NCBI GenBank assembly: GCA_963853835.1
Contig: OY970825.1
Coordinates: forward strand, 30,876,835-30,940,834
From: Calendula officinalis
Lineage: Eukaryota > Streptophyta > Magnoliopsida > Asterales > Asteraceae
Length of the DNA stretch: 64,000 nucleotides
Reading direction: 5' to 3'
Below, in pieces: positions 46,901 to 56,852 of the stretch. The notes beneath the pieces were generated by a model that saw nothing but the letters and a program-made list of their open reading frames with translations, ran no database searches and was not told the DNA's origin. The translations under genes were made by a program, and so were the position numbers. Position 1 is the stretch's first letter. Each line of letters opens with the position of its first letter.

Positions 46901-47467
46901 TACAACAAAGTACGAGTTCTTCCAGACACCCCACATCCAGTGAAAAATCATGCGAGAAATTTCGCTCACGCTGCTCCGAAGCGCTTCATGCTTGTTAAAT
47001 CTCTTGCTGCTCGGATGGAAGATGTACAAATGGCCTTTGAGAGTGGCACGGAAAAGGTTCACCTGGCAGCACCATACAGATCCCTTCCCTCCGAAATTCA
47101 ATCTCGGCGAATAGTTATTCTGGGTGAACCTAACTTGGGAATGACGTACACGAACCTCTTCAAGGAAAGACTTTTCTTTTGTGTTTCAGACATTGCCAAG
47201 TTCTGTGACGGTACATTAAAACCCCTCAAGAAAAAGTTGGAGAAAAAGGGAAGAAACTTGAACAGGCTTCCCAGCAACCCAGAGAACACCTCACTACGAA
47301 GCAACATCGACACACTCATCACTGCCATTGATGACAGATTAAAATGGCGCACATTGATTAGACATTTTGAGGTTCATCTGGGGGTACGAGATCGACGAAG
47401 AACGCCCACCTACACAACTGAAGTCAGTAACCCACCACAAAAGTTTGGACAATATCATGGCCTCTGA
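43953..47467 (+). pseudogene. Element A third ORF (envelope-position protein), disrupted
   Basis: This is a frame of about 1,170 codons between pol and the 3' LTR, the place of the envelope-like ORF of Sireviruses. It begins MAAEQILDENTLVPLYRIKP. An N-terminal globular region (to about 44800) includes LIYVQQFLSN and SGHDRASINVHHAYRTLCYN. A Pro/Thr/Ser-rich part (45060-45520) has tandem TIPP-type repeats. Acidic, low-complexity and coil-like regions follow (KLAPEEMTEEEKLESM...), and a C-terminal domain (46940-47467) contains LFFCVSDIAKFCDGTLK. No signal peptide or certain membrane segment was seen, so envelope function is not supported by the sequence. Frameshifts lie near 44120, 44910, 45060 and 45840; in-frame stops lie at 46550-46552 and near 46883-46885. 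Similar proteins are, to my knowledge, frequent in Asteraceae elements. Confidence 0.72.
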
Positions 47468-47720
47468 TGGCCTGACGAACCAGTTGCTCTCAAAAGACTA
47501 AACAAGAGGGGTGGCCCGCGTCAATAATCAATCGCTGGGAGGCACTTCACCTGTCAAAAAGTGTCCACATTCCAAACAATGGCTTCTAATCACAACAGAT
47601 TCAGAACCCGCTCTCAAAATAAAGCACAAGGCTCAATCAAGCTTCACCGCAAATACTCTCCTTCAACCCTCCGACGATGTATCATGTACGTCCTCAAAAC
47701 TTATTCATACTCTTGTTTTA

Positions 47721-47775
47721 TCGAGGGGGAGAAATATTAATAGTAGGGGGAGAATTATTATTTCTAGGGGGAGAA
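47721..47775 (+). promoter_or_regulatory. Three GGGGGAGA polypurine motifs
   Basis: TCGAGGGGGAGAAA, TAGTAGGGGGAGAATT and TCTAGGGGGAGAAAAT lie about 20 bases apart. Repeated polypurine tracts ahead of the 3' LTR are characteristic of Sireviruses; the counterpart in D is at 57931-57980, minus. Confidence 0.8.
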
Positions 47776-49485
47776 AATATAGAAAATCAAAACAAATTAC
47801 CCAAATCAAAAAGTTTTATGTTTGTAACGTTAATTATAAGTCGTTGTAATATCCGTAAACGATCTCTTTACTAGTTCCCTAGTAAAGATAGCATCTGTTT
47901 ATTACAAATTCTTTTAATTCTCGTTACTTACTACTTCAAAAGACATACCTTCCCATGGTCTGCCAGATCCGGCCTTACCTTCCCTGGGAAATATTTCAGC
48001 CAACTGGTAAATGTGAGGGTATAGGTCTAGGGTATAGTAATAGGTGAGTGCAAGGTGATGTGAAAACATGATAAATCTAAGAAAACACACCTTTGAGTGC
48101 ATCCAAACCGTTAACAAACCGGGAAACCATACAAATAGGTGACCATTCATACATTGAATGTTTCACTAGACTTTACTGGCCCAGTAAAGCAAATGCATGC
48201 CACCACCAACCACTCAAATTCCTCTCAACATGAATTTGTTTAAATTCATTAGGGGACGTATCACAAAATCTACTGACTACTCATTTGGAGTATGTCGGTA
48301 TTGAAACAAAATAATCTCCTGCCTCGGGTTAAGTCTCTTTGTATGCATAGTGTGTCTAGTTCTCACCCTCAAGAACCTTCCAATATAGGACACTTGCACT
48401 ACAAATATGGATCTCCGTGAATCCATCGGAACACTCGTAGTGGCATCACAATCTGATGTTTCACGAGGATCGAGTGGAAATCCTGCTAGAGCTAAAGTCA
48501 CGCCAACTCTAAACGCAGGTCACATACCGTGTGCTAACGGAGACTCTATGTGAGTCTGGTGTTACTTTAAAAGAACAAGTTGTTATGCCTTTAAATCTAC
48601 AATCATTCATGCAACAACTTTTACCGGAAATACATCAAAATCCGATGAAAAAATCCATGTGAATTTCTAAAATGCAACATCTTTTGAAAGCTGATTAAAA
48701 TACACATGAGCGTAATAGACCACTCTCAAATTACTCCTATGATCTGCTAAACCCAGAATGATCTTCCCCGGAGCCACCAACAATATAGGAACTAAAAAAT
48801 GAGGGTCCCTAGGTCTAGGTGAGCAGAATCAAGTATCATGGGATCTTGATTGGGGTGCGCTGAGGTAAAAATTGAGAGGGGGTATAAAGTATGTGGTGCA
48901 AATCAGCTTATCACATGGTAAAAATAAAAACGAGGGTGTGGTTGAAATGAAAAAGTGAGTTGAGTGAGGAGCGTGTGTGAAAGGGTTAAAGAAAACGGAA
49001 AACCCTCCCGAAACCGAACAAATGACTGGGTAACCTCATCTTTATCGGATTGCATATGTTGCTTTCTGATTAAGACATCATGGACCCAGTGATGCAATGC
49101 GCAACCCCCATTGACCACTCAAGTACAAAAAGTACTTGTTTCAAAATCACGGAGATTACCACATCTGCTATCGACATCTCATTTGGAGATTGTTGTTATT
49201 GAAAAAGAGGACCCACCTCCAGTCCTCGCCTTCGTTTGTCCACGTATAGAGTCTAGAACCAAATTAAATTTCTCTAGGACACATGCATTCCACCAAGCAT
49301 ATCCTAATGATATTGCCGGAACATTCATAGTGATACCAATATTTTGGTATTCCACGATGATTGAATGTAAATCCTACCAGTGCTAACATCAAAGCCAACA
49401 CTGAATGTTGGTCACACAGTTTATGTAACTGTTGTGTCAACAGACAATCTATGTGATCCTGGGTTACTCTGATACCTTCTTGTGC

Positions 49486-49640
49486 GAAGATCAGACGACT
49501 GTATTCCATTCTTATCAACAACAGTCACTATGTCTGATAGAGGATCTGATGACTGTACTCCACTCTTATCAACAACAGTCAATACATCAGATAAGGGATT
49601 CCATGACCGTACTCCAACATTATCAAAAACGGTCAGAAAA
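49486..49640 (+). repeat. Three tandem units with inverted GACTGT/ACAGTC words
   Basis: Three 50-55-base units read 'gacgactgtattccattcttatcaacaacagtca..tgtctgatag.gga' with variation. In each, GACTGT faces ACAGTC across about 20 bases, so each could fold as a hairpin. Confidence 0.75.
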
Positions 49641-49742
49641 TCCAAATCAAACCAAGATACCGCACTATATCAGGAACCAACACTATATCAACACTATATC
49701 AAGATACGACTTCACAAATATCAGGAACCAAGGATCAGCAGC

Positions 49743-49840
49743 AAAGCGACAACGCCACAATTTCAAGAAAGGACTTCCGCTGCTAACCGCTCTATCTATG
49801 GGTCTACATTTCGTCGATTTTCCTGAAGTCTTCCGGGATA
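49743..49840 (+). other. Conserved short frame shared with element D
   Basis: The frame gives AKRQRHNFKKGLPLLTALSM and then GLHFVD. The minus strand of D at about 51440-51552 gives ITNRQSHNFKKILPLQTTIS followed by MGLHFVD. The match could reflect a small protein or conserved nucleotide function; coding cannot be told by eye. Confidence 0.4.
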
Positions 49841-49996
49841 CTTTATATTGGTTGAAAAGCCAATTAAAAGTATGTCTAACACCGATCATCAAAAGTTGAT
49901 GCTAATTTTTCAAAAAAACTGCACAACGGTTTAACACACAGCTCCAGCTTTACAAACAAATAAGACTTCAAAGATATGCAACCTAGACTATTGTTA

Positions 49997-50009
49997 TAAA
50001 GGGGGAGAT
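49997..50009 (+). promoter_or_regulatory. Polypurine tract of element A
   Basis: TAAAGGGGGAGAT immediately precedes the 3' LTR start TGTTAGG. Confidence 0.85.
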
Positions 50010-50140
50010 TGTTAGGTCTTAAAATGTTGTAATTAATAGTCTAGGGGGTATCTAGTGACATTGTATATTAGTTTAGTTAGTTAATTAGGTTTAATTAATG
50101 GAATTAAGGTGATGGTATAAAAGCCAAGATGTAAACCTTA
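50010..50140 (+). repeat. 3' LTR of element A, truncated
   Basis: The first 131 bases match 16449-16579 nearly base for base and stop after 'aagatgtaaacctta'. Unrelated sequence follows, so the rest of the LTR was lost or displaced by later insertions. Confidence 0.9.
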
Positions 50141-50460
50141 AAAACTATATTGCAAAACTTTATGGTTACATTATTGATTGTTACATAGTCAGTGATTTTT
50201 TTTGAACGACATCATTTATTAAAAATCTAGCATGATGTTAGAAAAGAGAAATTACAAGGGGATTATTGCCTGACAATTTCCCATTTGCAATACCCCCAAG
50301 CCAAAATGTTGGTTTTAGAGAGAACCATGGCAGACCAATGAAAAAAATATGAGGGATATCTTTGGTTATACATCTTTTTTTTTTAAAATAATTAAAATTA
50401 TTTTTAACACTTTTAAAACTACCTAGAAAAATTTAAAGGATTACATGGTCTAACCCTTAC
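50141..50460 (-). repeat. Junction sequence with a possible LINE 3' end
   Basis: On the minus strand, about 50345 to 50196 reads like the 3' tail of a plant LINE ('gggggtattgcaaatgggaaattgtc...taataaatgatgtcgttcaaaaaaa'). No coding part is present. The remaining bases are unassigned. Confidence 0.4.
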
Positions 50461-50716
50461 TGAAGAGCTTTTGCAATCAAAATCAAGTCAATTCATGATG
50501 ATTTGTGAAGAGTTGAAGAATTCAAGTGTGTGTTTGTGTGTATTTTGAGAGAAGAAGATGGAGGGAAGGAGCTTTCAAAGTGTTTGTCAATTCAATGTAT
50601 GGGAAAGCTTACAACATCATGCTTAGAGCAAGGTATTTATACCTCCTATCACTAATCACCACTTAACTAGTTAATTAGGCTAAATACATCATTGAAGCTC
50701 AAAACTAGTCCTAACA
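50461..50716 (-). repeat. LTR of element D
   Basis: On the minus strand it begins TGTTAGGACTAG after a purine tract (AAAAAGGGAAGAT, 50717-50729). It holds a TATAAATACC-type box, a CT-rich leader, and ends near TCTTCA at 50461. The length, about 256 bases, is similar to A's LTR, but the far end is a best guess. Confidence 0.55.
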
Positions 50717-52739
50717 ATCTTCCCTTTTTGAGCTTTAGCACCTCATCCCAGTCTTCCTTCTTCAATTTCTTCTCATGGCCCATTATGATATTCATTTACT
50801 CTCAAATGTGCTTCAAAATGTTGAATTGCTTTTCTTCAATTTAATTCTTCATCAAATACTGTAATCAACATATCTATGTTTCGCTTTTCAATGTTTACAT
50901 CTGAGTGGCTTGAGAAGCAATTGAGATTTCTGCTTTTGGCATGAAATGTTTTTATGAATTTCATGAATATACAATCGCAGAATTTTGAGGTTTCAAACAC
51001 TCAAAGTAAATAACTGTGTTTCGATGAATCTGTTGGTGTAAGAAAGACCTAAAACCGATTTACTAAAGTTTTGAAATTCTGTAAATGGAATATCAGTTAG
51101 GTAAGGATTTGTCTAGGATTTCAGATAATGGAGAGGTTGTTTTGGATTTTTTGGTAGAGGGTTTTTGTGAGGATATGATGTTGATGTTATTCATATTGAA
51201 AAGAAAGATTTGTCAAGTTAAAGTTTTGGATATATGTGGATGTCTTGTATGTTGGAAAGAATGATTTGAAATGTTAAGCTTTTGAATGGATATGGATGTT
51301 TTGTATGTAATTTGGAAAGAATGGTTGTTATGGAATTTGGAAAGAATGATTTATACAATAAAATTTCGAATTGAAATGGATGTTTTGGATTGAAATGGTT
51401 GAGAATTTGTGTTTTGAAATTTCTATAGATGAATCGGTTTCTTTTTCTTCACAAATTACTTTATGTAAATCGACGAAATGTAGGCCCATAGATATAGTTG
51501 TTTGTAGCGGAAGTATTTTCTTGAAGTTGTGGCTTTGTCGATTTGTGATCATTGATAATTGTTGTTAGGGTAAAATGTTGATAAAATTTACGCTCCCCCT
51601 CAAACAGAGAATTATTAATTGTTGTTATGGTAAAATGTTGATAAAGTTTACGCTCCCCCTCAAACAGACAATTATTTCCTAACGGGAGTTGGATTAGACG
51701 AATTGATATTTACTCCCCGTTATATCTTCGGTTTCTTGTTTACTCCCCCTTAACCGGTGCATATGTTTTTTTTAAACTGGAGTAAACTGGGTTTATGTAT
51801 TGATAATCTCCTAAATAATGTAAGAATTTTTCTTTAAAAAAGAACTTCTGTGATATATTCCCCCCCCCCCCTAATGATGAACATGATTAATCTGAATCAT
51901 CATGTAAAATGTGAAGTTCTGCGAGGTGGAATTAGGAAGAATCTTCGAAGCCCTTTGATGAAAATGTGTTGAATAATGATATGTTCATATTTTGAATGAA
52001 TCAATACACATCACATTTTATCATTGAAAACCTGACCGTTGATGATTATGTAGAAATACGATCAAATCTTTTATCGTTTAATCTCAATGACCGTTGTTGA
52101 TGACATAAAAGAACAGTCTCGTGTTTATCATTTGATCTCCCGAGTGTTGTTGATAATGTTGGAGTACAGTCATCGGATATTTGCTTCATAATCAAATAGG
52201 GTAATCCGAGATCACATAGATTGCCCGTTAACACAACAGTTACAAAAACTGTGTGACCTACGTTCAGTGTTGGCTTTTATGTTAGCACTAATAGGATTTC
52301 CATTCAATCATCGTGGAATACCAATAATTTTGAATGTTCCGGGAATATCACAAAGATATGCTGGGTGGTATGTCTGTGTCCTAAAAGTGTTTATGTCGGT
52401 TCTAGACTCAATTAGTGGACAATAGAAGGCGAGGACTGGAGAGACTTGTCTTCTTGTTCAATATCAACAATCTCCATTTCAGATGTCGAAAACATATGAG
52501 CTTGTCTCCGTGAAAATGAAACAAGTACTTTTTAAGAAATACTTGAGTAGTTGGGGGGTTGTGCATTGCATCACTGGGTCCATGATGTCTATTTCAATAT
52601 CAGAGAGCAACATATGCAATCTGACAGAGACGTGGTGACCCGACTTTTAATCGGTTTGGTAAGGGTTTTTCGTTTTCTTTAACCCTGTCACACCCTCCTC
52701 ACTCAAGCTTACTTTATCAATTTTCAACTACACCCTCAT
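50717..52739 (-). other. Element D 3' non-coding region, LTR-side part
   Basis: Minus-strand sequence homologous to A's 48900-50000: the HNFKK...LHFVD frame, hairpin units with GACTGT words (52090-52175), and the second 3' module (52230-52500). Polypurine-like motifs (plus-strand CTCCCCCT) occur at 51593-51600, 51653-51660 and near 51741. A direct repeat of about 60 bases (51555-51614 and 51617-51674) contains two of them. An 11-base C run lies near 51860. Confidence 0.65.
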
Positions 52740-52877
52740 TTCATTTTAGAGTAAATTACACGGATAGTCCCTGTGGTTTGACCTGAGTTTTGGATTTGGT
52801 CCCTAAGTTCTAGAAATGACACCGATGGTCACTAAGTATCAGACTTCGTATCGGTTTTGGTCCCTAAGCCTAACAAC

Positions 52878-53394
52878 TGTTAGGTCACAACGAACCCCAA
52901 TAACGTTAATAACATCGATAAAGACAAGATCATATACGTCATACGATTATTCGTATTAAGCACAAACGTATAAAATGTGTTCTTGGTTGCGGAATAACCA
53001 AGAACACTCCACAAAGTGTTACATTTAGAATTAGGTTACCGGTGATCCACACAAATGATCAACCGGGATCCAAAAGGATACTAAACAAGTATAGCCTAAA
53101 CCTCTATTTATAAGTTATAGAGGTTTTACAATTAACCCTATTCAAATGTAACTTCCCAATTCTAATAAATACATAGCATGATTAAAGGATTTGGCTAATA
53201 AAGAGAATCATGGAAAATAGCTCGGTCCGTGAACTCGGTATCACCTCATACCGACCAACTCGGTATGAGCACATACCGACCAACTTAGTATGAACCGAGT
53301 ATTACTAAGATTATTTATTAGAGTTAAACTTATATATTCATTTGTTCATCAGATTCACAAAGTAATGGGTTTGACCGGGTTTTCTACCCTAACA
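52878..53394 (-). repeat. LTR of element C (left; 3' LTR)
   Basis: The plus strand reads TGTTAGGTCACAACG to ACCCTAACA. It includes a group of CTCGGTAT and ATACCGA words similar to the CAGTAT palindromes of B and E. Confidence 0.94.
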
Positions 53395-53408
53395 ATCTCC
53401 CCCTATCT
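53395..53408 (-). promoter_or_regulatory. Polypurine tract of element C
   Basis: ATCTCCCCCTATCT on the plus strand, purine-rich on the element's own strand, next to the LTR. More CTCCCCCT-like motifs lie at about 53543 and 53765, the Sirevirus-type repeated tracts. Confidence 0.85.
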
Positions 53409-54204
53409 GATGATAACAAATGAATATGTTTAACCTAATAAATAATAACGATCTTGTCTTGTATGGTCTTCTTTTTGAGATATTTTCATATTCTTTATTC
53501 ACTAAATACTTCAAGAAAATATATATCACATTAACTTTTCTTCCCCGCAATCATTGACTCCTCCTCAAACTGTCCGGTATATTTGAGTTGAAATAAAACA
53601 TATCCCAAGAATCATTCAACTAGTAGATTTTCTCAGTTTGAAACGATTCAAATGATTGTAAAATAATATGTGACATGTACCCCCTTGAATAACTTAGCAT
53701 GAACACTTTATCTTCAATAACTTTAGCTTCATATTAAGAGAAAATATATATCGCATTGAGTTTTTCTCCCCCTGAATCATATACTTTCACCTTAAACTGT
53801 TCGGTATATTTTATCTTTGACTTGAAACCCCACCAAAGAATCAATCAACTTATGGATTTCCTCAGTTTAAGATGATTTTATATGATTATAAAGAGAAAAA
53901 CATGTGAAACATACTCACTTGTAAAATTCAGCTTTCAGAATTTCGTTTCTCTAATTTTGCAGCAACTTCAATAACTCATATCTCCATGTAGAATCTTCTT
54001 ATCATTATGAATTTTTTACACAACATACATATACATGTCTTCCACATCATATCCAAAAATCATATTGATCCAACGGTTGAAACAATCACAGCAGTCTCAT
54101 ACTGACAAGTCAGTATGAGACAGTTGGTATCCGAAAAGTATCAACTTTGAAAATATGTATCTCTTAGTATACGTTTCTGATCAGTCTGAAATTTTGAAAC
54201 CGGA

Positions 54205-54393
54205 ACTCTAATGAAATATACGATCAACCAACATTTATCGAATTTGAAAAAGAGTCAGAAGAGATGGTTTGATCCTCTTATTTTTTTTTCTCGAACCGAG
54301 AGATCCATGAATCGGGATCCTGATGCATATAGATACAGATGGTCCACTGGGAGCAATAATTTACAGGAACATTTGGAACATTTCGTTTCTGAT
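54205..54393 (+). pseudogene. ycf2: Plastid ycf2 fragment (nuclear copy)
   Basis: The plus-strand frame reads INQHLSNLKKSQKRWFDPLI and on to RTERSMNRDPDAYRYRW, which matches the plastid Ycf2 protein, then stops at a junction. Ycf2 is normally a very large protein of the chloroplast import motor; this piece of about 60 codons is not functional. It is fused to an atpE piece that lies elsewhere in the plastome. Confidence 0.85.
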
Positions 54394-54521
54394 ATCTACT
54401 GCTGTGGCAATAGGAGCGTGATTTGGTAATACGCCAATTTGTCCATTATTAGTACATAAAATGATTTCTTTCACTTCTGAATCCCAAACTATTCGATTAG
54501 GGGTCAGTACACAAAGATTTA
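54391..54521 (-). pseudogene. atpE: Plastid atpE fragment (nuclear copy)
   Basis: On the minus strand the frame gives LNLCVLTPNRIVWDSEVKEI and then GQIGVLPNHAPIATAVDI, the N-terminus of the ATP synthase epsilon subunit of chloroplasts. The start codon context is lost and the gene stops at the ycf2 junction. It is non-functional. Confidence 0.88.
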
Positions 54522-54535
54522 GAGATACATGTCCT

Positions 54536-54655
54536 ACCGAGACATAATTTGTAACTTGCTATCCTCTTACCTAACAGGCAAAGATTTGCCTCCGTGGAAA
54601 GGATGATTCATTCGGATCGACATGAGAGTCCAACTACATTGCATTGCCAGAACGT
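54536..54655 (+). other. Plastid spacer-like fragment
   Basis: The words 'gcaaagatttgcctccgtgg' and 'attcggatcgacatgagagt' resemble plastid inverted-repeat sequence, I believe near trnV and rrn16. The identification is from memory and less sure than for ycf2 and atpE. Confidence 0.5.
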
Positions 54656-55277
54656 CTATCTATCTCACCACGCTCCCCTACTCCTATAAAGGCCGGCAGA
54701 AGGAAAGCTCGTTACCACATGTATGTGTTATGGATATAATATCTAAAATGTATGAAGATCCAACGGTTAAAGAAGATACAATAGCCGTTTTATCACAGTT
54801 GTGCAGAATTAAAAACATACCTTAAATATTCGTCAATAATCTTCAAAAATAAATATCTCTCAAGTAATGATTCCTTTTGAAGATCTGAACGGTGAAAACA
54901 TTAAAAACAATATGGTGAACTTTCTGTCCAAATTTCACGCTTGTTCGAAGGTTGAAGAAAGAGATTTGATTTTTCAAACATGGCTGCCCAGAAAGTAAGA
55001 AATAAAAACAAAGAATCTAACTTTTTGCGCCATACATATCTCTCTACCAGAAACTTGAATTATAATTCTGAACGGTCAGATTGTGTGTCTGTGTGTTGAG
55101 AACCTCCTGTTCAAGTTTCACACAGATTCGACTGTTAACGAAGGAGATCCGGCATTTCTTCTACCCGTGCACAGAAAATGACGAAAATTCTGCATTGTTC
55201 TTCTTTATGCAAAGACTTGATCATCAACAATATATATAGGGTTATAAGATCATCAAAGTTGTAGATAACTTTGAACC

Positions 55278-55289
55278 GCTCTGGTACCA
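55278..55289 (-). promoter_or_regulatory. Primer-binding site of element C
   Basis: On the minus strand TGGTACCAGAGC, one base different from the usual TGGTATCAGAGC, two bases from the LTR. Confidence 0.85.
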
Positions 55290-55291
55290 GT

Positions 55292-55808
55292 TGTTAGGTC
55301 ACAACGAACCCCAATATTGTTAATAACATCGATAAAGACAAGATCATATACGTCATACGATTATTCTTATTAAGCACAAACGTATAAAATGTGTTCTTGG
55401 TTGCGGAATAACCAAGAACACTCCACAAAGTGTTACATTTAGAATTGGGTTACCGGTGATCCACACAAATGATCAACCGGGATCCAAAAGGATACTAAAC
55501 AAGTATAGCCTAAACCTCTATTTATAAGTTATAGAGGTTTTACAATTAACCCTATTCAAATGTAACTTCCCAATTCTAATAAATACATAGCATGATTAAA
55601 GGATTTGACTAATAAAGAGAATCATGGAAAATAGCTCGGTCCGTGAACTCGGTATCACCTCATACCGACCAACTCGGTATGAGCACATACCGACCAACTC
55701 AGTATGAACCGAGTATTACTAAGATTATTTATTAGAGTTAAACTTATATATTCATTTGTTCATCAGATTCACAAAGTAATGGGTTTGACCGGGTTTTCTA
55801 CCCTAACA
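55292..55808 (-). repeat. LTR of element C (right; 5' LTR)
   Basis: The 517-base repeat matches 52878-53394 and ends before ACAAC. Confidence 0.94.
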
Positions 55809-56852
55809 ACAACCGTTAAATTTAGCTGTTAAATCTGGTCATGTGCAGCGCACATGAGGGTAAATATGTCATTTTATCTCTTTTTAATTTTGTAATCCTC
55901 TTATCTTTACCCCCTCCCTTCCACCACATTTGCAGATCTCGTCTAGTATCTAAAAATTCTGTCACCTCCATAACTAACCACAAACCACTACAACGTCTAA
56001 TTTATTTTTTGTAGAAAATGAATTCCCCGGAGATTTACCGGTCAAAATTTCCAGCTTCCATGGCGAGAAACAACACAAGACGTTGGTCGTTATTGATGGC
56101 TTCCGGTGCTTTAGTTTTCTTCTCCAGCACCACCACCGCTTTGTTACTCGTATGGACTCTGGATCAACATCAGTCGACGTCATTGATGAAAATAAGAAAG
56201 AGCTTTGTGATTTCTTGCAACCTACCAGATCTGGGTTTTGATTATTAAAGAAAGAAAAATTGAAATTCTGAAACTTACGAAACCTATCTTGATCTTCTAA
56301 TTTCTCAACTAACAGCTTCTTGATCAGGTGGTTTTTCAAGGGTTTTGATGGGTTGACAAAACAAATAATGAAGATTTCCGGCACCCCCTGTGTTCCCGGC
56401 AACATTCTTTAATTTCTTGGTTTGATATAGGAATTTAACTATTGATTTCAAATCTAGATATTGATTTAGGAATTTAGTTGTTTTCAAAATTTGTAGCGAC
56501 AATCGGAGGGTGGTGGTGTGGCCAACAGTAGTGGCAGATTGTTGGTGGTTCTCTGCCGGAGAATCATGGTCGGCGGAGGGGTCATGGGAGATGAGAATTG
56601 ATTATGTGTGGGAGGGATAGTGTGTTCGGAGAAGACATACAAGGGAGGGATGAGCATGACATATTTACACTCATGTGCAATGCACATGTTCAAATTTAAC
56701 AGCCAAATTTAACGGCTGTTAGGCTTAGGGACCAAAACTGATATGAAGTCCGATACTTAATGACCATCGGTGTAATTTCTAAAACTTAGGGACCAAATCC
56801 AAAACTTAGGTCAAACCACAGGGACTATCCGTGTAATTTACTCTTCATTTTA

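Larger units (their letters stand above)
47468..49997 (+). other. Element A 3' non-coding region with repeated modules
   Basis: There is no long coding frame. The stretch contains triple GGGGGAGA motifs (47721-47775) and two diverged copies of a module, about 48270-48560 and 49165-49440. Each module has 'ctcatttggag.tgt.g.tattgaaa', then 'ggaacactcgtag.g..tcacaat', then 'aaatcct.c.ag.gctaa...c...ccaac.ct.aa'. Next come three tandem hairpin-capable units (49486-49640) and a conserved frame (49743-49840). Element D (minus strand, 50.7-58.1 kb) carries the same modules, so the layout is a family property. Confidence 0.7.
16449..50140 (+). mobile_element. Element A: nested, decayed Sirevirus-type Ty1/copia retrotransposon
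   Basis: The element runs from an intact 5' LTR (16449-16741) to the start of a matching 3' LTR (50010-50140, cut short). In order it contains a primer-binding site, palindromic repeats, gag with a coiled-coil extension, protease, integrase, reverse transcriptase and RNase H, paired GGGGGAGC motifs, a third reading frame, triple GGGGGAGA motifs, a long 3' non-coding region, and a polypurine tract. Copia domain order (integrase before reverse transcriptase), a long gag, extra ORF after pol and repeated polypurine motifs fit Sireviruses. Three later elements interrupt it: 19745-27917, 33425-40761 and 40857-43362. Without them A would be about 15.7 kb. All its frames are disrupted, so it is non-autonomous today. 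Confidence 0.85.
54030..54820. other. 791-base insert in element C, flanked by ACATAC
   Basis: Compared with element B, the internal region of C has an extra block here. The junction words are ACATAC at 54024-54029 and 54815-54820, with a single ACATAC at the matching place in B. It contains the plastid pieces listed next, plus flanking sequence of unknown origin with 'gatccaacggtt' at both ends (about 54067 and 54757). Confidence 0.7.
52878..55808 (-). mobile_element. Element C: non-autonomous LTR retrotransposon with a plastid-derived insert
   Basis: This 2,931-base element has two 517-base LTRs, with six differences counted by eye (about 98.8% identity), and is flanked by ACAAC (52873-52877 and 55809-55813). 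It reads on the minus strand: primer site next to the right LTR, polypurine tract next to the left. The internal region matches that of element B over most of its length but carries a 791-base insert, part of which is plastid DNA. No gag or pol is present, so it depends on another element's proteins. Confidence 0.94.
52749..56843. mobile_element. Mutator-like element with long TIRs, split by element C
   Basis: The left end starts GAGTAAATTACACGG and the right end is GTGTAATTTACTC; inverted arms of about 170 bases carry 'tagtccctgtggtttgacct'. A perfect 9-base duplication TTCATTTTA flanks it (52740-52748 and 56844-56852). Without C the element would be about 1.16 kb, and it has no recognised transposase. 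Its interior (about 55920-56690) is non-coding or captured DNA of unknown origin. C is inserted in the left TIR. Confidence 0.88.

Noticed and set aside
43953..47467. A genuine viral envelope glycoprotein
   Set aside because: No signal peptide, certain membrane anchor or glycosylation pattern was seen; position alone does not establish envelope function.
54211..54429. A real nuclear gene with Ycf2-like sequence
   Set aside because: It is a short plastid fragment ending at a junction with reversed atpE; no functional gene.
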